Source: Chitinophagaceae bacterium PMP191F (GTDB lineage: Bacteria > Bacteroidota > Bacteroidia > Chitinophagales > Chitinophagaceae). From it: a DNA stretch of 64,000 nt. The notes below the pieces were generated by a model that had not been told where the DNA came from, did not search any database, and saw nothing but the letters and a program-made list of their open reading frames with translations. Position numbers and translations under genes: made by a program. This document shows, piece by piece, positions 45,418-54,685 of this stretch. Numbering within the stretch: position 1 is the stretch's first letter; every line of letters starts with the position of its first letter. The stretch covers positions 372,001 to 436,000 of the forward strand of contig LGYU01000016.1 in NCBI GenBank assembly GCA_001302245.1. Direction: 5' to 3'.

Positions 45418-47817
45418 TTAATATTTATGCATTATACCAGTGGTGTTCTGTATATTTTTTTCTGCACGATTGATATTTTCAATTCCGGTCAGCAATGCAT
45501 CAGCATTAAAAGAAATACTATTGATCCCCTCGTTAGTCAGAAATCGGGCAAAAGCGGGAAAATCGCTGGGTGCCTGTCCGCATAATCCAACATGCACACC
45601 TTTTTTGCGGGCGCTCTGAATAACTGCAGCAATCATTTTTTCAACTGCTTTATCCTGTTCATCGAACAATTCAGATACAATCACAGAGTCACGGTCTACT
45701 CCCAGTGTAAGCTGGGTAAGGTCATTGGACCCGATGGAGAAGCCATCAAAAATATCTGCAAAATCATCTGCCAGTAATATGTTTGAGGGAATTTCAGCCA
45801 TTACCAGTATTTTCAAACCCTGGCTGCCCCTGGTAAGTCCATGCTCACTCATTGCCTGCAATACTTTTTTACCTTCGCCTACCGTACGGCAAAAAGGCAC
45901 CATTACGCTTACATTGGTAAGCCCCATTTCTTCCCGTACAATCTTTATAGCTTTACATTCCAGGGCAAATCCATCTCTGTATCTTTCATGATAATATCTG
46001 GACGCGCCACGAAAACCCAGCATAGGATTTTCTTCCGTCAGTTCAAACTCCTTTCCTCCTAACAGATTGGCATATTCATTGGACTTGAAATCGCTGAGCC
46101 TGACCACTACCTCTCGCGGATAAAAAGCTGCTGCAATCGTAGCTATACCCTGCGATAATTTATCAACAAAATAATCCCGCTTATCCGGATACTCACGTGT
46201 TAATTGTGTAATGGCTTCTTTTGCAACAGTATCCTGTAACGTATCAAACTTTACCAGGGCCATCGGATGTACCTGTATAGCATGAGTAATAATAAACTCC
46301 ATGCGCAGCAGGCCAATACCCCTGCATGGATAGAACGATAAAGAGAAGGCTTTTTCCGGATCTCCCAGGATCAGCATCACATCTACCGTTTGAGGCAACT
46401 GTACTGATGAAAAATCCCACTGTTTTTCTTCAAAACGACATTTACCGGAATACACATAACCCGTTTTCCCCTCCGCACAGGAAACTGTTATCGCCTGGCC
46501 ATCTTTTATTTTTATGGTAGCATCCGAACTTCCTACAACAGCAGGCACTCCCAACTCCCGTGCTACAATGGAAGCATGACTGGTACGGCCGCCCCTGTCG
46601 GTAACAATAGCCCCTGCATTTTTTAAAACAGGGTCCCAGTCGGGGCTGGTGCTTTCCGTTACTACAATTTCCCCGGGCTTTAGCAAATATGCTTCTGCAG
46701 GCGAATGCAGTATACGGGCAATACCGGTAGCAATTCTGTATCCGATGGCTTCCCCCAGTGCAAGCGTAACTCCTTTTTCCAACAGTTTAAATTCCGTCAC
46801 CAGATGTTGATTTCGCATACTGTGTACTGTTTCAGGCCTGGCCTGTACGATGAACAATTCTCCTGTCAACCCATCTTTAGCCCATTCAATATCCATCGGC
46901 TTCTTATAATGATCTTCGATCAGCAAAGCCCATTGTGCCAGCATAACTACTTCCTGATCGGTCAATACAAACATCTGTTGTTTTTCAGGTGGCGTGTCTG
47001 CATTGATGGTACCTGTACCACTTTCGGCATAGATCATTGTTTTGGACTTTTCGCCCAGCTTCTTCTGCAATATGGACCTGCGGCCATTGCGTATTCCCTG
47101 TTTATACAGCAAAAACTCATCAGGTGTTACAGTACCCTGCACTACATTTTCACCCAATCCCCAGGCGCCTGCCAGATGAATAACGCCGCGAAATCCTGAT
47201 TCGGGTTCAAGCGTAAACAATACTCCTGCACTTCCCTTGTCTGATCTTACCATGCGCTGAATGCCTACAGACAACGCTACTTCATTATGTGCAAAGCCAT
47301 TATCCTCCCGGTATCTGATTGCCCGGTCTGTATAGAGTGATATGTAACATTTATGGACAGCATCAAGCAGATCTGTTTCATTTGCTACATTCAGAAAAGA
47401 TTCATGCTGCCCTGCAAAACTTGCTTCGGGAAGATCTTCGGCCGTGGCGCTGCTGCGCACAGCTACCTCTATATTGCTGCTGCCGGCAAAAGCACGGTAG
47501 GCATCTACAACCGCGCTGCGCAATGCTGGCTGCAGTACTGCCTGTTCAAGCAGGGCACGCGCCTGTATACCTGTTTCTTTCAGGTTTGTAAAATATGTAT
47601 GATCAAGCTGCTTCATCAACAACTCTAAGGGTTTCTCCAGTTTGTTGTATTGCAGAAACATGCGGAAGGCAGCAGCCGTAGTAGCAAATCCATCAGGAAT
47701 CCTGATACCTTTACTACCCAATGTGGAGATCATTTCTCCCAAAGAAGCATTCTTACCGCCCACAATGCTTACATCAGACATTGATACTTCTTTCAACTTT
47801 TTAATATAGGTGCTCAT
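45418..47817 (-). CDS. ppsA: Phosphoenolpyruvate synthase (pyruvate, water dikinase)
   Basis: A 799-residue enzyme converting pyruvate and ATP to PEP, AMP and phosphate for gluconeogenesis. The N-terminal ATP-binding domain (GGKNASLGEMISTL; VAVRSSATAEDLPEASFAGQ) is followed by the phospho-histidine domain with His414 in GGRTSHASIVARELG and the C-terminal PEP-binding barrel (NPMLGFRGASRYYHERYRDG, IPSNILLADDFADIFDGFSI, GSNDLTQLTLGVDRDS, VHVGLCGQAPSDFPAFA). Length matches E. coli PpsA. Leftward gene, convergent with the kinase and upstream of a stress-protein gene in the same orientation. Confidence 0.97.
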   Translation of the reverse strand: MSTYIKKLKEVSMSDVSIVGGKNASLGEMISTLGSKGIRIPDGFATTAAAFRMFLQYNKLEKPLELLMKQLDHTYFTNLKETGIQARALLEQAVLQPALRSAVVDAYRAFAGSSNIEVAVRSSATAEDLPEASFAGQHESFLNVANETDLLDAVHKCYISLYTDRAIRYREDNGFAHNEVALSVGIQRMVRSDKGSAGVLFTLEPESGFRGVIHLAGAWGLGENVVQGTVTPDEFLLYKQGIRNGRRSILQKKLGEKSKTMIYAESGTGTINADTPPEKQQMFVLTDQEVVMLAQWALLIEDHYKKPMDIEWAKDGLTGELFIVQARPETVHSMRNQHLVTEFKLLEKGVTLALGEAIGYRIATGIARILHSPAEAYLLKPGEIVVTESTSPDWDPVLKNAGAIVTDRGGRTSHASIVARELGVPAVVGSSDATIKIKDGQAITVSCAEGKTGYVYSGKCRFEEKQWDFSSVQLPQTVDVMLILGDPEKAFSLSFYPCRGIGLLRMEFIITHAIQVHPMALVKFDTLQDTVAKEAITQLTREYPDKRDYFVDKLSQGIATIAAAFYPREVVVRLSDFKSNEYANLLGGKEFELTEENPMLGFRGASRYYHERYRDGFALECKAIKIVREEMGLTNVSVMVPFCRTVGEGKKVLQAMSEHGLTRGSQGLKILVMAEIPSNILLADDFADIFDGFSIGSNDLTQLTLGVDRDSVIVSELFDEQDKAVEKMIAAVIQSARKKGVHVGLCGQAPSDFPAFARFLTNEGINSISFNADALLTGIENINRAEKNIQNTTGIMHKY

Positions 47818-47904
47818 AATATACTATTTAAAAACAACAGTTTTTATACACCGGTATAAAACCAGTAACAACTTCACTGAAATTTGCAATAATGTTTCTA
47901 GCTA

Positions 47905-48738
47905 TCAAACACGCTTTTTCTCTGCATGCATTGCCAGCAGCGGAACCTGATGGTGCAACACAAACTGGCGCGTATGACTCCGGTGTACCAGGGCATCAAG
48001 AAAACGGTGTCTTTTGGGTAGTATGATCAACAGGTCAACGCCATTAATCTGTGCAAAATCAAGAATACCTTCATCTACATCTTCATGCTGAATGAAGTGA
48101 AACTGAGGGTGAATATTTTTCATATGATCGCGCAAAAAACCTGCACCCGATACGGCCTCTGCATTAAACGCTTCTTTATCCCCAATATGCAGTATATGCA
48201 ACCCGGCATTGAAATCAGTTACCAGATGTTCTATCTCGGGAATAGGCACTGTAATGCTTACATCGCTAAAATCGCAGGCAAGACCTATTTTCCGGATTGA
48301 ATTAAAACGGACTCCGGGCGGTACGCAGACCACCGGCCATGGCAGATTTTTCATAGTATCGATAGCATGACTGCCAAAAAATATCCTGGAGGTTGCAGTA
48401 ACACCGGTTGTGCCAATTACTACTGCATAAGGATTAAGCCTGGCGCAGGCACCTTTCAGCTCAGACATATAAATTCCTGTTCGTACCTCCCACCGTACAT
48501 GAACGGGATGATCTGATTGGCGGAGTATTTCACGTTTCAACTTTACCATTTTTAATTCGGTATCCTTTAACCAGGTATCATAACCCAGCGGAACCAATAT
48601 ATCGCCGTAATGCACAGGCGGAACATATACATGCAGCAAAAACAAACCGGCATTAATGGCAGCAGCCATATCAGCCGCATAGCGTGCAGCGTTGTTTGCA
48701 ACGGCCGACAGATCGGTTGCTACAAGAATCGTTCTCAT
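47905..48738 (-). CDS. Universal stress protein, tandem UspA domains (copy 1)
   Basis: A 277-residue cytoplasmic protein with two UspA folds (1-~140 and ~150-277). The first domain has the ATP-binding motif VIGTTGVTATSRIFFGSHAI (G-x2-G-x9-G-S). The second has only a loose match (LLIILPKRHRFLDALVHRSH). It has its own minus-strand promoter box at 48779-48786. Paralogous to the protein at 50633. Such proteins help cells under starvation and energy stress; being next to PEP synthase suggests shared regulation. Confidence 0.93.
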   Translation of the reverse strand: MRTILVATDLSAVANNAARYAADMAAAINAGLFLLHVYVPPVHYGDILVPLGYDTWLKDTELKMVKLKREILRQSDHPVHVRWEVRTGIYMSELKGACARLNPYAVVIGTTGVTATSRIFFGSHAIDTMKNLPWPVVCVPPGVRFNSIRKIGLACDFSDVSITVPIPEIEHLVTDFNAGLHILHIGDKEAFNAEAVSGAGFLRDHMKNIHPQFHFIQHEDVDEGILDFAQINGVDLLIILPKRHRFLDALVHRSHTRQFVLHHQVPLLAMHAEKKRV

Positions 48739-48778
48739 ACAAAAGATTTACAGATTACTGACCCTTCCGGCCATTATC

Positions 48779-48786
48779 CAAATCTA
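48779..48786 (-). promoter_or_regulatory. Promoter -7 box for the first universal stress protein gene
   Basis: Read on the minus strand, TAGATTTG (48786 to 48779) matches TAnnTTTG and lies 40 bases upstream of the start at 48738. A TTG about 14 bases further upstream is a weak -33 element. Confidence 0.5.
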
Positions 48787-48952
48787 TCCTGTATACGCAT
48801 CAATTTCATTGATAATGCTCACAAACCAGGCTGATTCATATCAGACAACACGGGAAGCAACAGCAATACCTGTTTCAAATCAGGCATACAGGTGACAGAC
48901 ATCATTGTATAGGGGTATGCTATTCGTAACTTGCTATACAGAATTCAGTTAT

Positions 48953-49756
48953 ATGGATGCAATTGCAGAAACCTACAATTTAAGCAAGCACTTTGGCAAT
49001 TTCAAAGCACTGGATTCACTGAATATCCGGCTGGAGCCCGGTGAAGTGTTTTCATTACTGGGTCCTAACGGAGCCGGCAAATCAACAGCCATAAAGCTAT
49101 TAACCACCCTGTTGCAACCCAGTTCGGGAGATGCAATGATAGCCGGTATCAGCATAGTAAAACATCCTTTCCGTGTAAGACGCCTGATTGGCTACGTACC
49201 ACAAATGTTGTCAGCCGACAGCACATTGACGGGGTACGAAAATCTCCTATTGTTTGCGCGCCTGTATGATCTGCCTGCCAGAGAAGCAAAACAAAGAGCG
49301 CAGGAATCACTAAAGTTCATGAATATGGAAGAAGCAGCCCATAAAAGTGTAAAAACCTATTCAGGGGGTATGATCAGGCGCCTGGAAATTGCACAATCCA
49401 TGCTGCATCGCCCCAGGGTCCTTTTCCTGGATGAACCAACCACCGGACTTGATCCCATCGGTGTGACAACCGTATGGCAACATATTTCAGAGCTGCGTAA
49501 AGAATTCGGCACTACTATTCTTCTTACTACACATATTATGGAAGAAGCTGATAGGTTATCCGATCACGTTGCATTTCTTTCAAGAGGAAAGCTGGCCGCT
49601 ATGGGAACACCAGCCGCTCTGAAAGCCTCGTTACATCGTAGTGACCCTGTATCAATGGAAGATGTTTTTATACATTATACCCGGGAGTCAGCCGAAAGTG
49701 CGCGTAGCTTTCGCGAAATAGCAACAGAACGCAGAACCGGCTCACGCCTGGGTTAA
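48953..49756 (+). CDS. ABC transporter ATP-binding protein (DrrA-like)
   Basis: A 267-residue ATPase subunit. It has Walker A (SLLGPNGAGKSTAIKLLTTL), Q-loop (YVPQMLSADSTLTGYENLLL), signature (KTYSGGMIRRLEIAQSMLHR), Walker B (RVLFLDEPTTGLDPIG), and the switch His (TTHIMEEADRLSDHVAFLSR). The ATG at 48953 (MDAIAETYNLSKHFGN) is preferred over ATGs upstream because those would lengthen the N-terminus beyond the family norm. The gene is followed 10 bases later by the permease gene; together they make an ABC-2 exporter. Confidence 0.95.
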   Translation: MDAIAETYNLSKHFGNFKALDSLNIRLEPGEVFSLLGPNGAGKSTAIKLLTTLLQPSSGDAMIAGISIVKHPFRVRRLIGYVPQMLSADSTLTGYENLLLFARLYDLPAREAKQRAQESLKFMNMEEAAHKSVKTYSGGMIRRLEIAQSMLHRPRVLFLDEPTTGLDPIGVTTVWQHISELRKEFGTTILLTTHIMEEADRLSDHVAFLSRGKLAAMGTPAALKASLHRSDPVSMEDVFIHYTRESAESARSFREIATERRTGSRLG

Positions 49757-49766
49757 AACAACAACT

Positions 49767-50531
49767 ATGTTACGATTTATCCGGAAAACGATGGTGATCA
49801 CGGAATTTGAAGCCCGTAAAATATTACACGACTCTACCGAACTCTTTTTGCGCGCAGTACAACCTGCATTGTGGTTACTGATATTCGGTCAGGTATTCCA
49901 ACGAATGCATCCCCTGAGCAGTACATTGTCGTACCTGGATTTTATGACACCAGGTATCCTGGCACAAAGCGTACTTTTCATTTCTATCTTTTTCGGTATA
50001 GCTGTTATCTGGGAAAGAGACCTGGGCATAACACAAAAATTCCTGGTCACTCCTACTCCACGTACAGCATTGGTATTAGGCAAAGCACTTTCAGCGGCCC
50101 TGCGTACAGTTCCTGTAATTCTGATTATTTACCTGCTGGCTTTACTACTGCATGTACGGCTGAACTGGCAGCCGTGGTCACTGTTTTGTGTACTGATGGC
50201 TGTAATGCTGGGGTCTGTATTATTTTCAACATTGTCACTCAATATAGCCTGCGTTGTTAAAACCAGGGAACGTTTTATGGGTATTGGTCAGGTGTTAACA
50301 ATGCCATTATTCTTTGCCAGTAATGCAATATACCCCATTGATATCATGCCAGCGTGGCTGAAAGCTCTTTCGCGCATTAACCCGCTCACTTACATGATCA
50401 ATATACTACGAAGCTCAATGCTGCATGGTCAGCCCGATAACCATACCGTAACCTACCTGTTATTGCTGGCTGCAATAGCTGTAGCAATGGTATTAACAGG
50501 TGGTATTCTTTACAAACGTGTTATCATTTAG
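49767..50531 (+). CDS. ABC-2 type transporter permease (DrrB-like)
   Basis: A 254-residue inner-membrane permease with about six helices. It has the ABC-2 family blocks FLRAVQPALWLLIFGQVF, LDFMTPGILAQSVLFISIFF, IVWERDLGITQKFL-type sequence with WERDLGITQKFLVTPTPR, and the C-terminal INPLTYMINILRSSM. Paired with the ATPase upstream. DrrAB-type pairs export drugs, lipids or polysaccharide precursors; the substrate here is unknown. Confidence 0.94.
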   Translation: MLRFIRKTMVITEFEARKILHDSTELFLRAVQPALWLLIFGQVFQRMHPLSSTLSYLDFMTPGILAQSVLFISIFFGIAVIWERDLGITQKFLVTPTPRTALVLGKALSAALRTVPVILIIYLLALLLHVRLNWQPWSLFCVLMAVMLGSVLFSTLSLNIACVVKTRERFMGIGQVLTMPLFFASNAIYPIDIMPAWLKALSRINPLTYMINILRSSMLHGQPDNHTVTYLLLLAAIAVAMVLTGGILYKRVII

Positions 50532-50575
50532 CACCGGAACAATCACTACAATTATTACATACTGCAAGACAAAAA

Positions 50576-50610
50576 GTCAAAACCAGGTATATGCAACACC
50601 TGGTTTTGAC
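50576..50610. terminator. Bidirectional terminator between convergent genes
   Basis: gtcaaaaccaggt (50576-50588) and acctggttttgac (50598-50610) form a perfect 13-base-pair stem with a 9-base loop. It is flanked by aaaaa on the left and ttt on the right, so it can serve both the permease gene and the leftward stress-protein gene. Confidence 0.8.
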
Positions 50611-50632
50611 TTTCACAACAGCATTGAATTCA

Positions 50633-51481
50633 TCAAGCTTGCTGCGATGTCTTTACATGCTGTGTATGATGATGAAATGCCATTACAGGAATATGACTTC
50701 GCAATACCAGCTTCCTGGTATGACTTTTATGAACTATTGCATCCAGCAACCGGTATTTTCCAGGTAATACAATCAGCAGATCAATATTTTCTTTTCCGGC
50801 AAAATCAATCAGCGACTGATCTGTATCGCCAGCTATAAACCGGAACTCAGGTCTGCATTTTTCCAGTTTTTCACCAAGCTGTCCTGAAGCAAAAACAACT
50901 TCGGGGTTATACACCTGTTCCTTACTGGTATAAAGTATATAGAGTGCGGCATTAAAGTCCATAACAAAACGACTGATATCATCTGCAGGCACCGTCATTA
51001 TTGTTTCTTCCAGATCACAGGCCAGGCCTATTTTTTTCACTTCATGAAAACTGAGACCAGGAGGAATTGTAATAACAGGCCATTCGAGATTTTTCATTGC
51101 ATTGATAGCATGACTTCCATAAAAGAAACGCTCAGCAACAGAAGATCCATTGCATCCCATTACCACCGCATAAGGTTGTTCCTGCTGGCATACCATTCGC
51201 AACTCTGTTAAAAAACCTCCCATTCTTACTTCTGTTGTTACCTCAACCGTTTTGCCGGTAATCTTCAAAAGCTTGTTCTTCAGTTCTGTCATTGCTCTTT
51301 CTGTCTGTTCTTCCCAATCATCAATAGTAAAGGGCATGGCAATATCAACATAATTAACAGGTAGCTGATATACATTCAGCAATAACACTTTTGCATGAAT
51401 AGTATGGGCCAGCCCCATGGCATATACAGCAGCATTTTCTGCTGTGGCTGAAAAATCAGTTGCAACAATCAGCGTTTTCAT
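50633..51481 (-). CDS. Universal stress protein, tandem UspA domains (copy 2)
   Basis: A 282-residue paralogue of the protein at 47905, with the same double-UspA plan. The first domain has VVMGCNGSSVAERFFYGSHA as ATP-binding motif, and the VITIPPGLSFHEVKKIGLAC block begins the second domain. The N-terminus MKTLIVATDFSATAENAAVY matches copy 1. The two copies bracket the ABC exporter. They probably arose by duplication. Confidence 0.93.
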   Translation of the reverse strand: MKTLIVATDFSATAENAAVYAMGLAHTIHAKVLLLNVYQLPVNYVDIAMPFTIDDWEEQTERAMTELKNKLLKITGKTVEVTTEVRMGGFLTELRMVCQQEQPYAVVMGCNGSSVAERFFYGSHAINAMKNLEWPVITIPPGLSFHEVKKIGLACDLEETIMTVPADDISRFVMDFNAALYILYTSKEQVYNPEVVFASGQLGEKLEKCRPEFRFIAGDTDQSLIDFAGKENIDLLIVLPGKYRLLDAIVHKSHTRKLVLRSHIPVMAFHHHTQHVKTSQQA

Positions 51482-51673
51482 GATTTATTTTTTAGTGAAT
51501 ACCGGTTGCTTTTACTACATAAAATTAAAATACCGTTTACCCGGAAAAAATGACCCGGCAACTCTTACAGCCTGATTTGAATTGGCTGATATACTGACAA
51601 TACTCAGCATCGGAATTAACAACTGTCACAAACACCGTTTTTCACAAAAACAGGGTTCCAGACAGCAGAGAAC

Positions 51674-51778
51674 ATGTCATTATCATTCAGCTTGTTTCCT
51701 GGCTGCATTTTTTATTTCCTATGCAGCCTGCTTATTGCACTGATGTGGTACCAGTTGAGGAAAAAGCACACCACCTGA
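51674..51778 (+). CDS. Possible 34-residue single-helix membrane protein
   Basis: In the 380-base gap between a stress-protein gene and the deacetylase gene, an ATG at 51674 opens a frame of one hydrophobic segment (CIFYFLCSLLIALMWYQL) followed by a basic tail (RKKHTT). This is the shape of small regulatory or accessory membrane proteins. It is too short for a family call and could be chance. The rest of the gap shows no other feature. Confidence 0.35.
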   Translation: MSLSFSLFPGCIFYFLCSLLIALMWYQLRKKHTT

Positions 51779-51861
51779 AACAATCATACGTGTGATGAAT
51801 CATACATACAGATGAGGATGATCATGTAAAGAGCAGGCTCCGGCAGGTAATTTCAATAAAA

Positions 51862-52674
51862 ATGACCTGTATGCCGGCAAACACAAAACTATATCAACCA
51901 TTACTGTCACTCTGGCTGGATGTCTCTATCTTTTTCCTGGTTGCACTATGCATCAATCCTGTTTGCTTGCATGCACAACAGGCCAAAGCATTACCAGATA
52001 CCTTACATCATCAACCAGATACTATCAATTTTTACCTGACTTTTGATGACGGCATTATCAAAGGCAGCCGGAAATTATCCTCCCTTGTACTATCTGAAAA
52101 AGTACCTGTCACTATTTTTCTAATCGGAAAATTTGTTTGTGCAAACGACAGTAACCGGCTTGTATGGCAGGAAGATCTGAACAATCAATGGCTGGAAGCA
52201 GGTAATCACAGCTTTTCACATGCCGACAATAAATATCATCTGTATTACCAGGACCCTTTGCATGTGTTACAGGATTTTCAAAAAAACCAGGATTCTTTAG
52301 GTTTACAGAATAAAATTGCCAGGCTACCCGGAAGAAATGCCTGGAGACTGCACGGTTATAGCAAAGATGACCTGCCTGACAGCAAAGCTGCTGCAGATTC
52401 TCTTGCAGCAAAAGGATATAAATTATTTGGCTGGGATATTGAATGGTATTATACAGGTAACGGCATACTGGCAGAATCAGCAGATGATTTTCTATTCAGA
52501 ATAGAACAACTTGTTAAATATAAACACACCCATACTCCCGGTAATATTATAATTCTTTGTCACGACCCTCTTCTGGATAATGATTTCAACATAAAACAAT
52601 TAAAATTATTCATTCAAAAAATAAGGGAAAAAGGTAATTACAGGTTTTGTTTTTTAAGCGAGTATCCCTTGTAA
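51862..52674 (+). CDS. Exported polysaccharide deacetylase (NodB homology)
   Basis: A 270-residue carbohydrate esterase. An N-terminal hydrophobic segment (SIFFLVALCINPVCLHAQ) exports or anchors it. The NodB motifs are visible: FYLTFDDGII (motif 1), LEAGNHSFSHADNKY (motif 2, metal-binding His), IARLPGRNAWRLH (motif 3) and LFGWDIEWYY (motif 4). The LCHDP near the end fits motif 5. Such enzymes remove acetyl groups from chitin-like or peptidoglycan sugars. It is a single gene here. Confidence 0.88.
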   Translation: MTCMPANTKLYQPLLSLWLDVSIFFLVALCINPVCLHAQQAKALPDTLHHQPDTINFYLTFDDGIIKGSRKLSSLVLSEKVPVTIFLIGKFVCANDSNRLVWQEDLNNQWLEAGNHSFSHADNKYHLYYQDPLHVLQDFQKNQDSLGLQNKIARLPGRNAWRLHGYSKDDLPDSKAAADSLAAKGYKLFGWDIEWYYTGNGILAESADDFLFRIEQLVKYKHTHTPGNIIILCHDPLLDNDFNIKQLKLFIQKIREKGNYRFCFLSEYPL

Positions 52675-52759
52675 AAATTTACACCCGTTTTTATACTATG
52701 ACAACATATCTCCGGGATCAGGTTCTTTATCACAGACAATGATATGTGCGCACCGCTGT

Positions 52760-52778
52760 ACGAGACTTGCAGTCTCGT
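52760..52778. repeat. Interspersed palindrome, copy 1
   Basis: acgagac (52760-52766) and gtctcgt (52772-52778) make a 7-base-pair hairpin with loop ttgca. The same palindrome core occurs at 53671-53719 and 58657-58677. Copies 1 and 2 also share cctctggcaac downstream. The rest of the 52675-53016 gap holds no gene. Confidence 0.7.
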
Positions 52779-53016
52779 AGCATTATTCTGTTACCTCTGG
52801 CAACCGATGCAACAAACTACCTGCCCAAAGCGTGGCACGGTTAAAGTATGCAGCCTGCCATTCAGCAGGGCCCCATGCAGCCGGCAAAAACCTGTTAAAT
52901 GAGTATCCCAAACCGTTTTCCCCCTTGTTTTCCCATCCTTAACACAGATAATATGATGCGCCCATAGGGGCCAAAGGTTTTATGCTGTTTTCAAAATAAC
53001 CTAAACAAACCACCAA

Positions 53017-53589
53017 ATGCATTTGAGAATTATCAACTGGAAACCAGTTTGGAAAAAGAGACCAACCTGGGACGAACAGTACCTGAATGGAAAATGGGAT
53101 GGGCTGGCATCAGAATGTGAAGAAGCCAGGTTTGACACCCTCCGTAAATTCGTTGAAGCCCATGCTGCAAACAGCAGAATACTGGAAATTGGTTGTGGAG
53201 AAGGTATTCTGCAATCAAGACTGGATCCATCCATTTACGCTCACTACCTGGGCATTGATATTTCGTCAGTAGCCATTGAAAGAGCCAGACAATTGCAGCA
53301 GAGCCGTACCCGGTACCTTGTTGGAGATATGGATACCTTTCAGCCCGATGAGCAATTCGACATCATCATTTTCAATGAATCGCTGTATTACGCCAGGAAC
53401 CCATGTCAGACGATGAAAAGATACATGCAACATCTTCACGCAAATGGAATTTTCATTACTTCTATCTATGAAACAACCAGCAATAAACGACTGATAAAAA
53501 AGCTAACCAATCACTTCACCCCCTTTGACAGCAGTATAACTGTCAACGAAAAAAAACGCTGGCATTGTCATTTGTACCGGAAAGCTTAA
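53017..53589 (+). CDS. Class I SAM-dependent methyltransferase
   Basis: A 190-residue Rossmann-fold methyltransferase. Motif I is ILEIGCGEGILQSRL, the post-I acidic region follows (LGIDISSVAIERARQLQ), motif II is FDIIIFNESLYYARNP and the remainder fits a small standalone enzyme. NodS-type sugar N-methyltransferases have a similar size and order, but the substrate cannot be told. It ends shortly before a repeat-bearing gap. Confidence 0.88.
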   Translation: MHLRIINWKPVWKKRPTWDEQYLNGKWDGLASECEEARFDTLRKFVEAHAANSRILEIGCGEGILQSRLDPSIYAHYLGIDISSVAIERARQLQQSRTRYLVGDMDTFQPDEQFDIIIFNESLYYARNPCQTMKRYMQHLHANGIFITSIYETTSNKRLIKKLTNHFTPFDSSITVNEKKRWHCHLYRKA

Positions 53590-53670
53590 TACCGGATCGT
53601 GGAACGGTTGGAGCGCTACACCAGATCACAGATTGCATGTTCCAACCGTCTCACGATTATTCAACCAGCC

Positions 53671-53719
53671 AAACGAGACTTCCTGTGTTACAGGCTAGGC
53701 AGGACTTGCAGTCTCGTTT
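53671..53719. repeat. Interspersed palindrome, copy 2 (long-loop form)
   Basis: aaacgagact (53671-53680) and agtctcgttt (53710-53719) form a perfect 10-base-pair stem around 29 bases that include another short inverted pair. A second inverted pair (cggttgga near 53603 with tccaaccg at 53641) lies just upstream. The copy sits in the 320-base gap between the methyltransferase and the next gene, which otherwise shows nothing. Confidence 0.65.
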
Positions 53720-53912
53720 CAATATGTTGCTGCCTCTGGCAACTATTGCAGAACACCGGGCTGTATTTTGCCGCAAACCGGCTCCGGGCAACATTATCAC
53801 CCTGCAAGCCGGGCGTATTACCCCAAAATGGAGAAACGAGGCATGCCTCTTTTCGTCAATCGTTTGGTTTATATTAACGATATTTACGGAAAAGGTAGTT
53901 TATCTTTAAGCC

Positions 53913-54449
53913 ATGATGATACGTATTATGCTGTTGGCCACAGTGTTGGCATGTATTGGTACTGCAAAAGCCCAGTTTACCTTAACCCCGGGCTATATGC
54001 ACGGAGGGCAGGTCGCTTTCAACCAGTTTAACCAAGCTGATACCGGTCTCCTCCATAAAAAATGGTTCGTTTCAAAATATGCCGGTCTTTCAACTGGTTT
54101 TATGGCATTCAATGGCGGTAGTGGTTCTTTTTTATCAGCGCCTATAGGTGTACAACTTAACCGTCAGTTGAACAACAATCTATACGCATTTGCAGGCGTA
54201 TCCATCGCTCCCACCCTCCTTCAGTTTAACAACTCATTTCTGCAACCGGCCACTAACAAAAATGGTGGCTTCATGAATTCCTACAACTTCGGCACCTACA
54301 CCTCTGCACAAATGGGCCTGATGTACATCAATGATGACAGAACATTCTCCATCTCCGGTAGCATTGGCGTAAGCAGGGGGTATTATAATGGCAATTTGCC
54401 ATATTACAATCCCGCGAATACACCTGTGTTGAAAAACAGCAGACAATAA
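53913..54449 (+). CDS. Predicted outer-membrane protein, small barrel
   Basis: A 178-residue exported protein. It has a signal peptide (LLATVLACIGTAKAQ) and a beta-rich mature part with aromatic-ended strands (LSTGFMAFNGGSGSFLSAPI, GVQLNRQLNNNLYAFAGVSI, SAQMGLMYINDDRTFSISGS). It lacks a recognisable family, and its end (NPANTPVLKNSRQ) is a likely disordered tail. The 236 bases that follow up to topoisomerase III hold no gene. Confidence 0.7.
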   Translation: MMIRIMLLATVLACIGTAKAQFTLTPGYMHGGQVAFNQFNQADTGLLHKKWFVSKYAGLSTGFMAFNGGSGSFLSAPIGVQLNRQLNNNLYAFAGVSIAPTLLQFNNSFLQPATNKNGGFMNSYNFGTYTSAQMGLMYINDDRTFSISGSIGVSRGYYNGNLPYYNPANTPVLKNSRQ

Positions 54450-54685
54450 ATTACAGACCACAAACACTAAAACCGTAATGAGTATAAAGAAAGATACTAG
54501 AGATTACAACCTATAGAACAGGACAATATTATAACATGGATTTACTTTACATTTAAAGAATATACATTAAAACAATGTGCATAATGAAGATGGAGCGATA
54601 AGAATAAGAGAATAAGTTTAAAACCCACTGATATATATGCCCATTCAGAGATCATAACAATAAAATCATACAAAAATCAAACCCT

